Assembly (NCBI GenBank): GCA_964388245.1
Contig: CAYLZH010000040.1
Location: forward strand, 1-24,324
Direction: 5' to 3'
DNA from: JAIOYV01 sp964388245
Lineage (GTDB): Bacteria; Bacteroidota; Bacteroidia; Bacteroidales; M50B96
Length of the DNA stretch: 24,324 bases
The notes under the pieces: model-generated
Databases searched by the model: none
The model's input: the letters and a program-made list of their open reading frames with translations, nothing else
Told to the model about the DNA's origin: nothing
In this document: positions 15,265 through 23,721 of the stretch, one piece after another
Position numbering within the stretch: position 1 is the stretch's first letter
Layout of the letters: every line of letters begins with the position of its first letter
Translations under genes and position numbers: made by a program

Positions 15265-18078
15265 ATGATGAAAATGAGGTTTTTGATTTTGTTTTTACTG
15301 ACCGGTTTATTTTCGGTCAGTAGCATTGCACAGGATAGTTTTATGGAGCTCGACAGTCCATTGCCTATTGACAAAAAGGTAAAGATTGGCAAGCTCGATA
15401 ATGGAATGACGTATTACATCCGCGAGAATAGCGAACCGGAAAACAGGGTAGAACTTACTTTGGTGGTTAAAGTTGGATCAATTGTCGAGGATGATGACCA
15501 GCAAGGCCTTGCACATATGGTTGAGCACATGGCATTTAACGGTACCAAGAATTTCCAGAAACACGAGATTATTGAGTACCTCGAATCGTTGGGAATGAAA
15601 TTCGGACCGGAAGTGAATGCTTATACCAGTTTCGATGAAACAGTTTATGGGATTAAAGTTCCGCTCGATAGCATTGAGTATCTTGATAAAGGTTTACTTG
15701 TACTTCACGATTGGGCTTGTGGGGTTTCTTTCGAAGATGAGGAAATCGACAAGGAGCGGGGTGTAATTCACGAAGAATGGCGAATGGGCCAGGGAGCACA
15801 GGATAGAATGATGCGTCAGTATCTTCCGGTCATTCTTCACAATTCAAGGTATGCCAACCGTCTTCCTATCGGGAAAATGGATGTTGTTGACCATTGTGAG
15901 TATGATGTTCTTCGCAGATACTATCGCGATTGGTACCGCCCCGACCTGATGGCTGTTATTGCTGTTGGCGATATCGATGCCAATGTAATGGAAAAAAAAG
16001 TAGCTGAATTATTCTCAAAAATTCCTGTGAAAGAAAATCCTCGTGAAAGAAAATATTTCGACGTTCCCAACCACGATAAAACCCTTGTAAAGATTGCTAC
16101 AGACAAAGAGGCGCAGCAAACACTCATTCAAATGATCCATAAGCACCCAACTTCGGTTAATAAAACAGTTGCTGACTACAGGGAGGGAATTGTTCATAAT
16201 CTGTATAATAGTATGATCAATGCCCGCTTACAGGAATTAACCCTGACAGAAGATCCTCCGTTCATTTTTGGATACTCATATTATTCCAATTTTATTGGTC
16301 CTAAGGATGCTTATACTAGTATTGCCATGTCCAATTCTGAAAAGATTGAAGATGCTTTGAAAGCTATTGTAACTGAAAACGAAAGAGTAAAAATGCATGG
16401 TTTTACTGAAACCGAACTCGAACGTGAAAAGAAATCGGCTTTGCGGAATATGGAAAAAATGTACAACGAAAGGAACAAAATCAAATCTGAATCATATGTT
16501 GGCGAATATAAGAGGAATTTCCTGCCTACTAAAGAGCCTATTCCGGGCATTGAATATGAATACGAAATATACAAAAAGTATGTTCCCACAATTACACTCG
16601 AAGAAGTTAATGCTCTTGCTCCTAAATGGATCACCGATAAAAACAGGGTTCTTATTCTTATGAGTCCCGAAAAAGAAGGGCAGACTTTGCCTACAGAAGA
16701 GGAATTACTTTCAATGATGAATTCAGTTGACAAATCAAACATCGAACCTTATGTCGATAAGGTATCTGATAAACCACTTTTAGCTGAAATGCCTGAGCCC
16801 GGAAAAGTTTCTAAGAAAAAGAAAAATAAAGACCTGGGATACGAAACATGGACACTTAGCAATGGAGCAAAAGTTGTAATCAAAGAAACCGATTTTAAAC
16901 AGGACGAAATCCTTTTCCGTGCATATAGTAATGGCGGATATTCCCTCTATGGCCAGGATGATGATATTTCTGCTGATATTGCTACCGATATAATCGACGA
17001 GAGTGGTGTTGGAAGCTATGATAAAATCGAACTTGAAAAATACCTTTCCGACAAAGTTGTACGGGTTTCACCTTATATTGGTGAGTTAACCGAAGGATTT
17101 AACGGTAGCGCTGCACCACAGGATTTGGAAACACTTCTTCAGTTAGTTTACCTGTATTTTACCAATCCACGACAGGACAAAACAGCATTCAGTTCCTATA
17201 TTAAAAGAATGAAAGGTGTTCTCGAAAACCGGTCAGCAAGTCCCGAAAGTGCATTCCAGGATACCATTCAGGTAACAATGGCTTCGCATCACCCACGCAA
17301 ACGACCAATGACTGCCGAACTCCTCGACGAGGCAGACTACAAACAGGTTCACAGGATATTTAAAAAGCGTTTTGGCGATCCAAGTAATTTTATTTTCTAC
17401 TTTGTTGGTAATTTTAATTCGAAAGAAATGAAGCCTTTAATCGAAAAATACATTGGAGGATTACCAACAGTTGAACGAAACGAGACCTGGAAAAACCTGA
17501 ACATTAATGCCCCACGGGGAGTGGTCGAAAAAGTTGTTAAAAAAGGATCCGATCCAAAGAGTATTGTCTTTATGAAATACCATGGCAATTTTGAATACAA
17601 CTGGAAAAATAAAATTGATATTGATGCATTAGGCGAAATTCTAACTACCAAGCTTCTCGAAAGCATCCGCGAAGATGAAAGTGGTGTTTATTCCATTGGG
17701 GCTTATCCCGGATACGATCATTTTCCTGATAGCAAATTTGGAATGACAATTTATTTTGGTTGCGCCCCTGATAATGTAGACAAGCTGGTTGAAGGTGTTT
17801 ATGTTGAAATTGACAAATTGATGAAAGACGGGCCAAGCGATGTTGATCTTGGTAAAGCACAGGAAAAACTCTTACGTGAGCGTGAGACGAATTTGCGCGA
17901 AAACAGGTTCTGGCTTAATACATTAAGAAATTTCGATTATCACGGAAGTAATCCTGATGATTTCGACAAATACAACGATTATGTTAAGTCCCTTTCAACA
18001 GATCATTTAATGAAAGCGGCTCACAACTATTTCACAAAAGAAAACTTTGCAAAAATTGTATTAAAGCCTGAGGAATAA
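15265..18078 (+). CDS. Periplasmic M16 family zinc metalloprotease (pitrilysin/insulinase type)
   Basis: A 937-residue exported peptidase. The signal peptide ends near residue 23 (SIAQ). The catalytic N-terminal M16 domain (about 40-250) has the inverted zinc motif H84-M-V-E87-H88. Further along, ERGVIHEEW carries E164 and E171, spaced 7 apart as E162 and the zinc ligand E169 are in pitrilysin. A second M16 half (about 535-930) lacks HXXEH, as expected for the non-catalytic half of the two-domain enzymes. A lysine-rich linker (KKKKNK, around 515-525) joins the halves. Such proteases form a clam-shell chamber and degrade peptides rather than folded proteins. The second ATG, two codons in (15271), is an equally possible start. 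It has its own promoter and terminator, so it is monocistronic. Confidence 0.95.
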   Translation: MMKMRFLILFLLTGLFSVSSIAQDSFMELDSPLPIDKKVKIGKLDNGMTYYIRENSEPENRVELTLVVKVGSIVEDDDQQGLAHMVEHMAFNGTKNFQKHEIIEYLESLGMKFGPEVNAYTSFDETVYGIKVPLDSIEYLDKGLLVLHDWACGVSFEDEEIDKERGVIHEEWRMGQGAQDRMMRQYLPVILHNSRYANRLPIGKMDVVDHCEYDVLRRYYRDWYRPDLMAVIAVGDIDANVMEKKVAELFSKIPVKENPRERKYFDVPNHDKTLVKIATDKEAQQTLIQMIHKHPTSVNKTVADYREGIVHNLYNSMINARLQELTLTEDPPFIFGYSYYSNFIGPKDAYTSIAMSNSEKIEDALKAIVTENERVKMHGFTETELEREKKSALRNMEKMYNERNKIKSESYVGEYKRNFLPTKEPIPGIEYEYEIYKKYVPTITLEEVNALAPKWITDKNRVLILMSPEKEGQTLPTEEELLSMMNSVDKSNIEPYVDKVSDKPLLAEMPEPGKVSKKKKNKDLGYETWTLSNGAKVVIKETDFKQDEILFRAYSNGGYSLYGQDDDISADIATDIIDESGVGSYDKIELEKYLSDKVVRVSPYIGELTEGFNGSAAPQDLETLLQLVYLYFTNPRQDKTAFSSYIKRMKGVLENRSASPESAFQDTIQVTMASHHPRKRPMTAELLDEADYKQVHRIFKKRFGDPSNFIFYFVGNFNSKEMKPLIEKYIGGLPTVERNETWKNLNINAPRGVVEKVVKKGSDPKSIVFMKYHGNFEYNWKNKIDIDALGEILTTKLLESIREDESGVYSIGAYPGYDHFPDSKFGMTIYFGCAPDNVDKLVEGVYVEIDKLMKDGPSDVDLGKAQEKLLRERETNLRENRFWLNTLRNFDYHGSNPDDFDKYNDYVKSLSTDHLMKAAHNYFTKENFAKIVLKPEE

Positions 18079-18118
18079 CCAACTTAGGAATTCGTTAGGG
18101 AAGGAATGAATTGACAAA

Positions 18119-18146
18119 AGAGCTGCCTGATGGTGGCTCTTTTTTT
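18119..18146 (+). terminator. Intrinsic terminator after the M16 protease gene
   Basis: A 9-pair stem (AGAGCTGCC at 18119-18127 with GGTGGCTCT at 18132-18140, two G-T pairs), TGAT loop, then seven T. Confidence 0.9.
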
Positions 18147-18279
18147 GTTCTGGCAGCATGAAATCAATAAAGAGTTTGGGGCTTGTTTTAATCAGGTAAT
18201 AGCACACATCGAAGCTTTTAAGCATAATCCATAAATTGAAAGGTAGAAATTGATTTTTTTTTGCATTTTTTTCAATTCA

Positions 18280-18295
18280 TTGCAAACGTTTGAAA
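18280..18295. promoter_or_regulatory. LacI-family operator-like palindrome upstream of the amylase gene
   Basis: CAAACGTTTG (18283-18292) is a perfect 10-base palindrome with the central CG typical of LacI-family operators. With flanks it reads TTGCAAACGTTTGAAA, one mismatched pair in 16 bases. It lies about 92 bases upstream of the amylase -7 element, inside the 342-base gap after the protease gene. The regulator itself is not in the window. Confidence 0.5.
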
Positions 18296-18383
18296 AACCA
18301 ATCAGGCTTGTTTGATGTATGTAAATAATTCAAATTCAAGGCCTGAAGCGATTCTAATCATATTTTTTCACCGATCTTTTTCA

Positions 18384-18391
18384 TACATTTG
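18384..18391 (+). promoter_or_regulatory. -7 promoter element of the amylase gene
   Basis: TACATTTG is an exact match to TAnnTTTG, 29 bases before the ATG at 18421. The -33 position has only T-rich sequence without a clear TTTG, which would fit a promoter needing an activator. Confidence 0.6.
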
Positions 18392-18420
18392 TGAAAAAAT
18401 AAGAACTAAAAAAAACAACA

Positions 18421-21225
18421 ATGAAAAACTATTTAAGACTAAAACTTCTATTAGCATCATTTATCCTCTTAGGAAGTGTTTCAGCACAGTTGATATCTTC
18501 GAATCCGGCTTTTCCAACCGATAATCAGGCCGTAATGGTAACATTTAATGCAGCGCTCGGGAGTGGTGGATTGGCTGGCTATACAGGCGATGTATATGCA
18601 CACACAGGTGTTATTACCAACAATAGTACAGCACCAAACGATTGGAAATACGTTATGACCAGTTGGGGACAAAATACGCCTGAAACCAAACTTATAAATA
18701 TCGGAACTGATTTGTACACACTTGAAATAGGTCCCTCAATACGTGATTATTATGGAGTTCCTGCCGGCGAAACCATTTTACAAATGGCCTTCGTATTTCG
18801 AAGCGATGTACAGGTAGGTGGCAGTTACCTCGAAGGTAAAGACGATTCGGGAGGCGATATTTTTGTGGATGTATATGAGGCTGGACTAAATGTGGCATTT
18901 ATAATTCCCGATCAATCACACTTATTGGTAAACATATCCGATCAGATTGCTGTAGAAATAGAGGCCTCATTTTCCGATTCAATTGCGCTGTACAAAGGAA
19001 ACACCCTGGTGATGAAAGATAGTGGAAGTGTTCTGCAGACAAATATCACGGCCGATACAAATGGTAAAACCTGGCTTGTAGCTAAAGCCTGGGATAATAC
19101 CGATGTAGTTTACGATTCGATTTATTATTTCGTACGGCCTCCAATTGTTGTAGAAGATCCTCCAGTGGGTATTCAGTACGGGATCAATTATATCGATGAT
19201 GAGACGGTTATCTTATGCCTGCAAGCACCACTAAAGGAATATGTTTTTGCCATTGGCGATTTTAGTAATTGGGAACTCGAAGAAGATTATTACATGAAGC
19301 AAAGCATTGCCGGAGATGTTTACTGGATCGAAATAGATAGCCTTACTCCCGGACAGGAATATATCTTTCAGTATTTTGTTGATGGCCAACTAAGAATTGC
19401 CGATCCATATACTGAAAAAACAAGTGATCCATGGATGGATAAATATATTGAAGAAGATACATATCCCGGATTGATTGAATATCCAACAGGAAAAACATCA
19501 GGGATTGCATCGGTATTCCAAACAGCTCAGGAAGAATATACATGGACAATCAATAATTTTACTGCTCCGGCAAATAAAGATCTGATCATATATGAATTGC
19601 TGGTCCGTGATTTCACTGACGAAAGAAATTTCCAAACACTTCTCGATTCGCTGAGTTACCTGAAATATCTTGGTGTAAATGCCATTGAGCTAATGCCTGT
19701 AAATGAGTTTTCAGGAAACGAAAGCTGGGGTTATAATCCTACTTATTATATGGCAGTTGATAAATTTTATGGTCCAAAAAACACGCTCAAGGAATTTATC
19801 GATTCATGTCATGTAAACGGTATGGCTGTAATTCTGGACATGGTATGGAACCATGCCGATGGACAAAACGCAATGTGTCAGTTGTACTGGAATTCTGTAG
19901 ATAATGTGCCGGCCTCTGATAATCCCTGGTTCAATGCTGAGTGCCCGCATCCTCCATATTGCTGGTTTAACGACTGGGATCATGAAAGCCAGTATACAAA
20001 AGATTTTGTCGACCGTGTAAATACCTTCTGGCTTGAAGAGTATAAATTTGACGGCTTCCGTTTCGATTATACCAAAGGAATGACCAATAACTCAGGCGAT
20101 GTCTCCTACGATGCCGACCGTATTGCGATTATCAAACGGATGTCGGATGAGATTTGGAGTGTAAATTCCGATGCATACGTAATACTTGAACACTGGTGCA
20201 CAAATACCGAGGAAAAAGAGCTTGCAAATTATGGTTGTATGCTTTGGGGAAATATAACCTATGATTATCAGGAAGCAGCAATGGGGCATTATCCTCACAA
20301 TTTTACATCAGCAGTTTATAGCAACCGTGGTTGGAGTTATCCGCATCTTATTGCTTACATGGAAAGCCACGACGAAGAGCGACTGATGTATAAAAATCTT
20401 GAATACGGAAATTCAAACGGACCGTATAATGTAAAAGAACTGCCGACAGCTCTCGATAGAATTGAGCTTGCCGCAAATTTTTTCTTTACCATACCCGGAC
20501 CAAAAATGATATGGCAGTTTGGCGAATTAGGATATGATATAAGCATTGATTACAACGGTCGTTTAGGAATAAAACCAACAAGGTGGAACTACTTTTTCGA
20601 AGATGATAGAAATATGTTGTTTCATAAATTCAAAGCCCTTATTGAGCTTAAGAAAACCGAACCGGTATTTGGTACAAGCGATTTTTCATATAGTTTGTAC
20701 GGATATCAGAAGCGAATAAATTTAAACCACAGTTCGATGAATGTAACTGTTGTCGGAAATTTTGATGTTGCTTCAGGTAGTATTGATCCAAAGTTCCAGC
20801 ATACAGGGTGGTGGTATGAGTATTATTCTGGCGATTCGATTGACGTAACTGATGTAAATGCTGACATCAACCTTGAGGCAGGGGAGTTTATGCTATATAC
20901 TGATAAAAAACTTGATACACCAGTATTAATTGATATCGATGAGATAGAATTTAGTCCAGAATTGCATGCTGTGGCTTTTCCGAATCCATCCAATGATGAA
21001 TTCAACATAATGCTTGTAGGTGATAAATCAGATAATTATACAATTGAAATCTTTAATTATTCAGGTCAAAAAATATGGCAAAAAGAAATACAGCCAACAT
21101 CCGGTAAGCATATAATAAAATGGGATGGCAGGAATTTTTCGGGATATGAGGTCAACTCCGGATTGTATTTCTGCAGGATTTCGAACTCTAAAAATGTCCA
21201 AAGTATCCGCCTCGTTAAGATGTAA
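18421..21225 (+). CDS. Secreted alpha-amylase family (GH13) enzyme with T9SS sorting domain
   Basis: A 934-residue exported glycoside hydrolase. The signal peptide ends near residue 22 (SVSA). Approximate domains: an N-terminal beta domain (25-150), an Ig-like domain (165-240), a CBM48-like domain (255-345, VFAIGDFSNWELEEDYYM), a GH13 barrel (380-760), a C-terminal beta domain (770-845) and a T9SS type A sorting domain from about 851 (VAFPNPSNDEF). All four GH13 regions are present: D473-MVWNH478, GFRFD549 with the nucleophile, LE590HW with the acid/base, and ESH650D651 for the transition-state stabiliser. The family hydrolyses or rearranges alpha-1,4/1,6 glucans; the CBM48-like domain suggests a glycogen- or starch-like substrate. 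It stands alone rather than in a Sus locus: no SusC/SusD pair adjoins it. A LacI-type site upstream suggests sugar-dependent control. The exact specificity is not predictable. Confidence 0.95.
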   Translation: MKNYLRLKLLLASFILLGSVSAQLISSNPAFPTDNQAVMVTFNAALGSGGLAGYTGDVYAHTGVITNNSTAPNDWKYVMTSWGQNTPETKLINIGTDLYTLEIGPSIRDYYGVPAGETILQMAFVFRSDVQVGGSYLEGKDDSGGDIFVDVYEAGLNVAFIIPDQSHLLVNISDQIAVEIEASFSDSIALYKGNTLVMKDSGSVLQTNITADTNGKTWLVAKAWDNTDVVYDSIYYFVRPPIVVEDPPVGIQYGINYIDDETVILCLQAPLKEYVFAIGDFSNWELEEDYYMKQSIAGDVYWIEIDSLTPGQEYIFQYFVDGQLRIADPYTEKTSDPWMDKYIEEDTYPGLIEYPTGKTSGIASVFQTAQEEYTWTINNFTAPANKDLIIYELLVRDFTDERNFQTLLDSLSYLKYLGVNAIELMPVNEFSGNESWGYNPTYYMAVDKFYGPKNTLKEFIDSCHVNGMAVILDMVWNHADGQNAMCQLYWNSVDNVPASDNPWFNAECPHPPYCWFNDWDHESQYTKDFVDRVNTFWLEEYKFDGFRFDYTKGMTNNSGDVSYDADRIAIIKRMSDEIWSVNSDAYVILEHWCTNTEEKELANYGCMLWGNITYDYQEAAMGHYPHNFTSAVYSNRGWSYPHLIAYMESHDEERLMYKNLEYGNSNGPYNVKELPTALDRIELAANFFFTIPGPKMIWQFGELGYDISIDYNGRLGIKPTRWNYFFEDDRNMLFHKFKALIELKKTEPVFGTSDFSYSLYGYQKRINLNHSSMNVTVVGNFDVASGSIDPKFQHTGWWYEYYSGDSIDVTDVNADINLEAGEFMLYTDKKLDTPVLIDIDEIEFSPELHAVAFPNPSNDEFNIMLVGDKSDNYTIEIFNYSGQKIWQKEIQPTSGKHIIKWDGRNFSGYEVNSGLYFCRISNSKNVQSIRLVKM

Positions 21226-21259
21226 CAATCCATAACTTTCAAACTGATTCAAACATAAA

Positions 21260-21297
21260 AAAAGAGGCTGTCTATAATGTTTTAGACAGCCTCTTTT
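21260..21297. terminator. Bidirectional intrinsic terminator
   Basis: A perfect 15-base inverted repeat (21260-21274 with 21283-21297), AAAAGAGGCTGTCTA and its complement, with an 8-base loop. The T run at the right end and A run at the left let it serve both the amylase gene and the convergent lipoprotein pair. Confidence 0.93.
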
Positions 21298-21313
21298 ATG
21301 TGGTCGCAGAACT

Positions 21314-21679
21314 TTATTCTTCTACAATAACAGGTTTGTGTAATGTAATAGTTGTTCTGTATATTTCGTCGCGCGAAAGTATAATTTCTCCTGTTCCGCT
21401 TAAATTTTGGTAATTATACCAAACGTTAATGTATGCGTAAACATCCAGTGTGCCTTCGAAAACAAATTCGTGGAAAGTTTTGCCATCCTCATTTGTAATT
21501 TTCGCATCTTCCTGGATCAGGTTGGTCGGACGTGAATAAATCTCAACGGTTGCATTTTTGATAGGTCGGTCTTTTTCATCAACAATTGTGATTTCTGCCT
21601 TAGGATCGGCTCCCCTCCCACATGCAGCAATCAAAAACAAAAGGACTGCGCCCGATATAAAAAATAATTTAGTTCTCAT
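21314..21679 (-). CDS. Small lipoprotein, carboxypeptidase-regulatory-like beta domain (second of a tandem pair)
   Basis: A 121-residue lipoprotein with signal peptide and lipobox LIAAC (C20). The mature part is a single beta-sandwich-like domain: AEITIVDEKDRPIKNATVEIY, then TNEDGKTFHEFVFEGTLDVYAY and a final TTITLHKP strand. The pattern 'variable strand, P-x-x-N-A-x-V, then D-G-x-T' resembles transthyretin-like/carboxypeptidase regulatory domains found in surface proteins. It resembles the neighbouring upstream lipoprotein in length, layout and this core, so the two are probably diverged duplicates. The gap to that gene is 44 bases with no terminator, indicating one transcript. The function is unknown; a role in the envelope is the most one can say. 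Confidence 0.85.
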   Translation of the reverse strand: MRTKLFFISGAVLLFLIAACGRGADPKAEITIVDEKDRPIKNATVEIYSRPTNLIQEDAKITNEDGKTFHEFVFEGTLDVYAYINVWYNYQNLSGTGEIILSRDEIYRTTITLHKPVIVEE

Positions 21680-21723
21680 CTGAATTACATTTTCAGGATA
21701 AAAAAGAAGCAGTCTTTATAAAT

Positions 21724-22107
21724 TTACTCACAGGCACTTAAGCGAATATCTTCATAGTAAACAACATCCTCTTTAAGAATGAGTACCCCTTGTCCACAGC
21801 TTTCAGCACCATCGCCTTTTTCCGCTTTTACTGTAATAATGCCTTCGTATTTGAATACATACTCAACCTGGCCATTGATATCGGTTAGTTTCGGTTGATC
21901 GGCATACGCAAGTAATTCGGGTTGTGAAGTATTATCCGGGAGATCAAGACTGACTTCACAATTTGGGACCGGCCATTTTTCATCGTTCTGGTCGACCTTG
22001 TAAACGGTAACTATTGCTTTTGGTGGGTCAGGATCGATACACGATGACATAAAATTACCGGTAAATAACAATAATAATGGAAGTATCAGCAAAAACCTTT
22101 TCATCAT
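21724..22107 (-). CDS. Small lipoprotein, carboxypeptidase-regulatory-like beta domain (first of a tandem pair)
   Basis: A 127-residue lipoprotein with signal peptide ending at C23 (FMSSC), followed by I-D-P-D, an acidic start typical of lipoproteins of this phylum. The mature domain runs AIVTVYKVDQ ... VPNCEVSLDLPD, then LTDINGQVEYVFKYEGIITVKAEKG and a last strand ending DIRLSACE. Three more cysteines (in PNCEV, ESCGQ and SACE) could form a disulphide. It shares the strand/turn plan of the downstream lipoprotein, although the primary match is weak. A second ATG one codon in (22104) is equally likely as the start. Upstream, a 106-base A+T-rich gap separates it from the divergent prolyl isomerase; I see no exact promoter consensus there. 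Function unknown. Confidence 0.85.
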   Translation of the reverse strand: MMKRFLLILPLLLLFTGNFMSSCIDPDPPKAIVTVYKVDQNDEKWPVPNCEVSLDLPDNTSQPELLAYADQPKLTDINGQVEYVFKYEGIITVKAEKGDGAESCGQGVLILKEDVVYYEDIRLSACE

Positions 22108-22213
22108 TTATATATTTTCAGGTTAAATATTATTTTAAAATATCTATCTTGCGAAAGATTTCACAATATTAAGTATTCTTTTCAATTTCGTCAAATTAAA
22201 CTAATTAATGTAA

Positions 22214-23077
22214 ATGAAACGTAATCAATTATTTATTATTTTTTATTGCCTGACAATATTATTACCTTTTCATATTTCAGCCTTAGACGCTTTAATGCCT
22301 TCGGAAGGAAGTGGTGAGAAGGAAAAAATTGTCTTGATTTCTACTGAATTCGGTGATATCAAAATTAAGCTTTATAACGAAACGCCACTACACCGCGATA
22401 ATTTCATTAAACTTGTAGAGCAGGGATTTTATAACGATTTATTGTTCCATCGTGTAATCAAAGATTTTATGATTCAGGGTGGTGACCCTGAATCGAAGAA
22501 TGCTACTCCCGGGCAGGTATTAGGAAATGGTGGGCCGGGGTATAAAATTCCTGCCGAATTCAATGAAAAGCTTTTTCATAAAAAGGGAGCCCTTGCTGCT
22601 GCCCGTGAAAGCGATCAGGTTAATCCGGAAAAGGAATCATCGGGCTCGCAATTTTATATTGTACAAGGAAAAAAATTCGAAGCCAAACAGCTAACTATTA
22701 TGGAGGACAGAATGAATCAGTCTGTGAAAATCGAGATTGTTAGAAAGTTTATCATGAAGCCTGAAAATGCATCCTACAAAAAGAAGCTGGACTCCTTACA
22801 ACAAGCTCAGAATTTTGAAGAATTGAACAAGGTGGTAAAGCAAATAGAGGAACTTACCGAGGATGAATCTGCGAAAGCAAGCATGTTTACATTTACCGAT
22901 GAGCAGAAGAAAATTTATTCAACCATTGGTGGAACACCCCACCTCGACGGTGCTTATACTGTTTTTGGCGAAGTTATTGAAGGCCTGGATGTGGTTGATA
23001 AAATTGCTGCTGTTGAAACAGGAGCCAACGACCGGCCTGCCAGGGATGTAAAAATGAGTATTAAAGTTTTGGAGTAA
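22214..23077 (+). CDS. Periplasmic cyclophilin-type peptidylprolyl isomerase with internal insertion
   Basis: A 287-residue exported prolyl isomerase; the signal peptide covers about residues 1-23 (ending FHISA). Cyclophilin landmarks: FHRVIKDFMIQGGD with the catalytic R80, SGSQFYIVQG with Q146 and F147, and LDGAYTVFGEV at 244-254. The family speeds cis-trans isomerisation of X-Pro bonds, here for envelope or exported proteins. Residues about 156-235, between the QF strand and LDGAYTVFGEV, are an extra charged helical segment (MEDRMNQSVKIEIVRKF ... EELNKVVKQIEELTEDE) absent from small bacterial cyclophilins. I recall insertions at this point in other Bacteroidota homologues. The gene ends 3 bases from the convergent TPR gene, with no terminator hairpin visible between them. 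Confidence 0.95.
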   Translation: MKRNQLFIIFYCLTILLPFHISALDALMPSEGSGEKEKIVLISTEFGDIKIKLYNETPLHRDNFIKLVEQGFYNDLLFHRVIKDFMIQGGDPESKNATPGQVLGNGGPGYKIPAEFNEKLFHKKGALAAARESDQVNPEKESSGSQFYIVQGKKFEAKQLTIMEDRMNQSVKIEIVRKFIMKPENASYKKKLDSLQQAQNFEELNKVVKQIEELTEDESAKASMFTFTDEQKKIYSTIGGTPHLDGAYTVFGEVIEGLDVVDKIAAVETGANDRPARDVKMSIKVLE

Positions 23078-23080
23078 ACC

Positions 23081-23707
23081 TCATTGCTCCGAAATGCAAT
23101 ACAAGCGGATAAAAGACATGGCATCGGGATTGCCAAGGGCATCGGCATGAATTAAATCATGACATGCCTTGATGCTATCGCCGAGTTGTAAATGTACTTT
23201 CGATCGCAACAGGAACACTTCATCTTGAAGAGAGTCTATTTTTAGAGAATTACTTAGATCCGTTAATGACGCAAACATATCTCCCATTTCGTACTTTGCC
23301 CTACCCCTGTAATGGTATCCATCGATATGTTTATTGTTGATATCAAGTGTACGGTTGAAAAAACCGATTGCACCAATGTAATCTCCCAGTTCATAACTAA
23401 TTCTTCCTTTTCCAAACCAGGCCCTGACGAATTCTGGGTTCCATCTTATGGCCATATCATAGTCGAGCAGAGCATTCATAAAATCATTATCGAAAAAATA
23501 TATATCGCCACGATAGGCATAAGCATCTGATATTTTCGGATTGTAATCAATAATACTGTTTAAAATCTCAAAAGCCTCTGTATAATTTTCGTTTTCGAAA
23601 TGCAATATAGCTTTGTCAAGGGCATTGCGAGTATTGAAAACTTCAGTTTTGCAGGCAATACACAGAAAAATCAGTATAAATAAAAACAGATATTTTTTAG
23701 CGGCCAT
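23081..23707 (-). CDS. Tetratricopeptide-repeat lipoprotein
   Basis: A 208-residue lipoprotein; the signal peptide ends at lipobox CIAC (C19). The mature part is built of about five TPR-like helical hairpins (about 28-205), for instance AILHFENENYTEAFEILNS, AYAYRGDIYFFDNDFMNALL, AWFGKGRISYELGDYIGAIG and GYHYRGRAKYEMGDMFASLT, with the usual small-G-Y-A pattern. TPRs bind proteins, so this is a scaffold or adaptor in the envelope; no specific partner can be named. The start is 14 bases after the stop of the alanine dehydrogenase gene on the same strand, so the two are probably co-transcribed, perhaps without functional connection. Its stop lies 3 bases from the convergent prolyl isomerase stop. 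Confidence 0.92.
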   Translation of the reverse strand: MAAKKYLFLFILIFLCIACKTEVFNTRNALDKAILHFENENYTEAFEILNSIIDYNPKISDAYAYRGDIYFFDNDFMNALLDYDMAIRWNPEFVRAWFGKGRISYELGDYIGAIGFFNRTLDINNKHIDGYHYRGRAKYEMGDMFASLTDLSNSLKIDSLQDEVFLLRSKVHLQLGDSIKACHDLIHADALGNPDAMSFIRLYCISEQ

Positions 23708-23721
23708 TAGGTCAGGCTTTA

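Noticed and set aside
16311..16742. 143-residue open frame on the minus strand inside the M16 protease gene
   Set aside because: Serine/phenylalanine-rich shadow of a well-conserved protease; no motif and no promoter.
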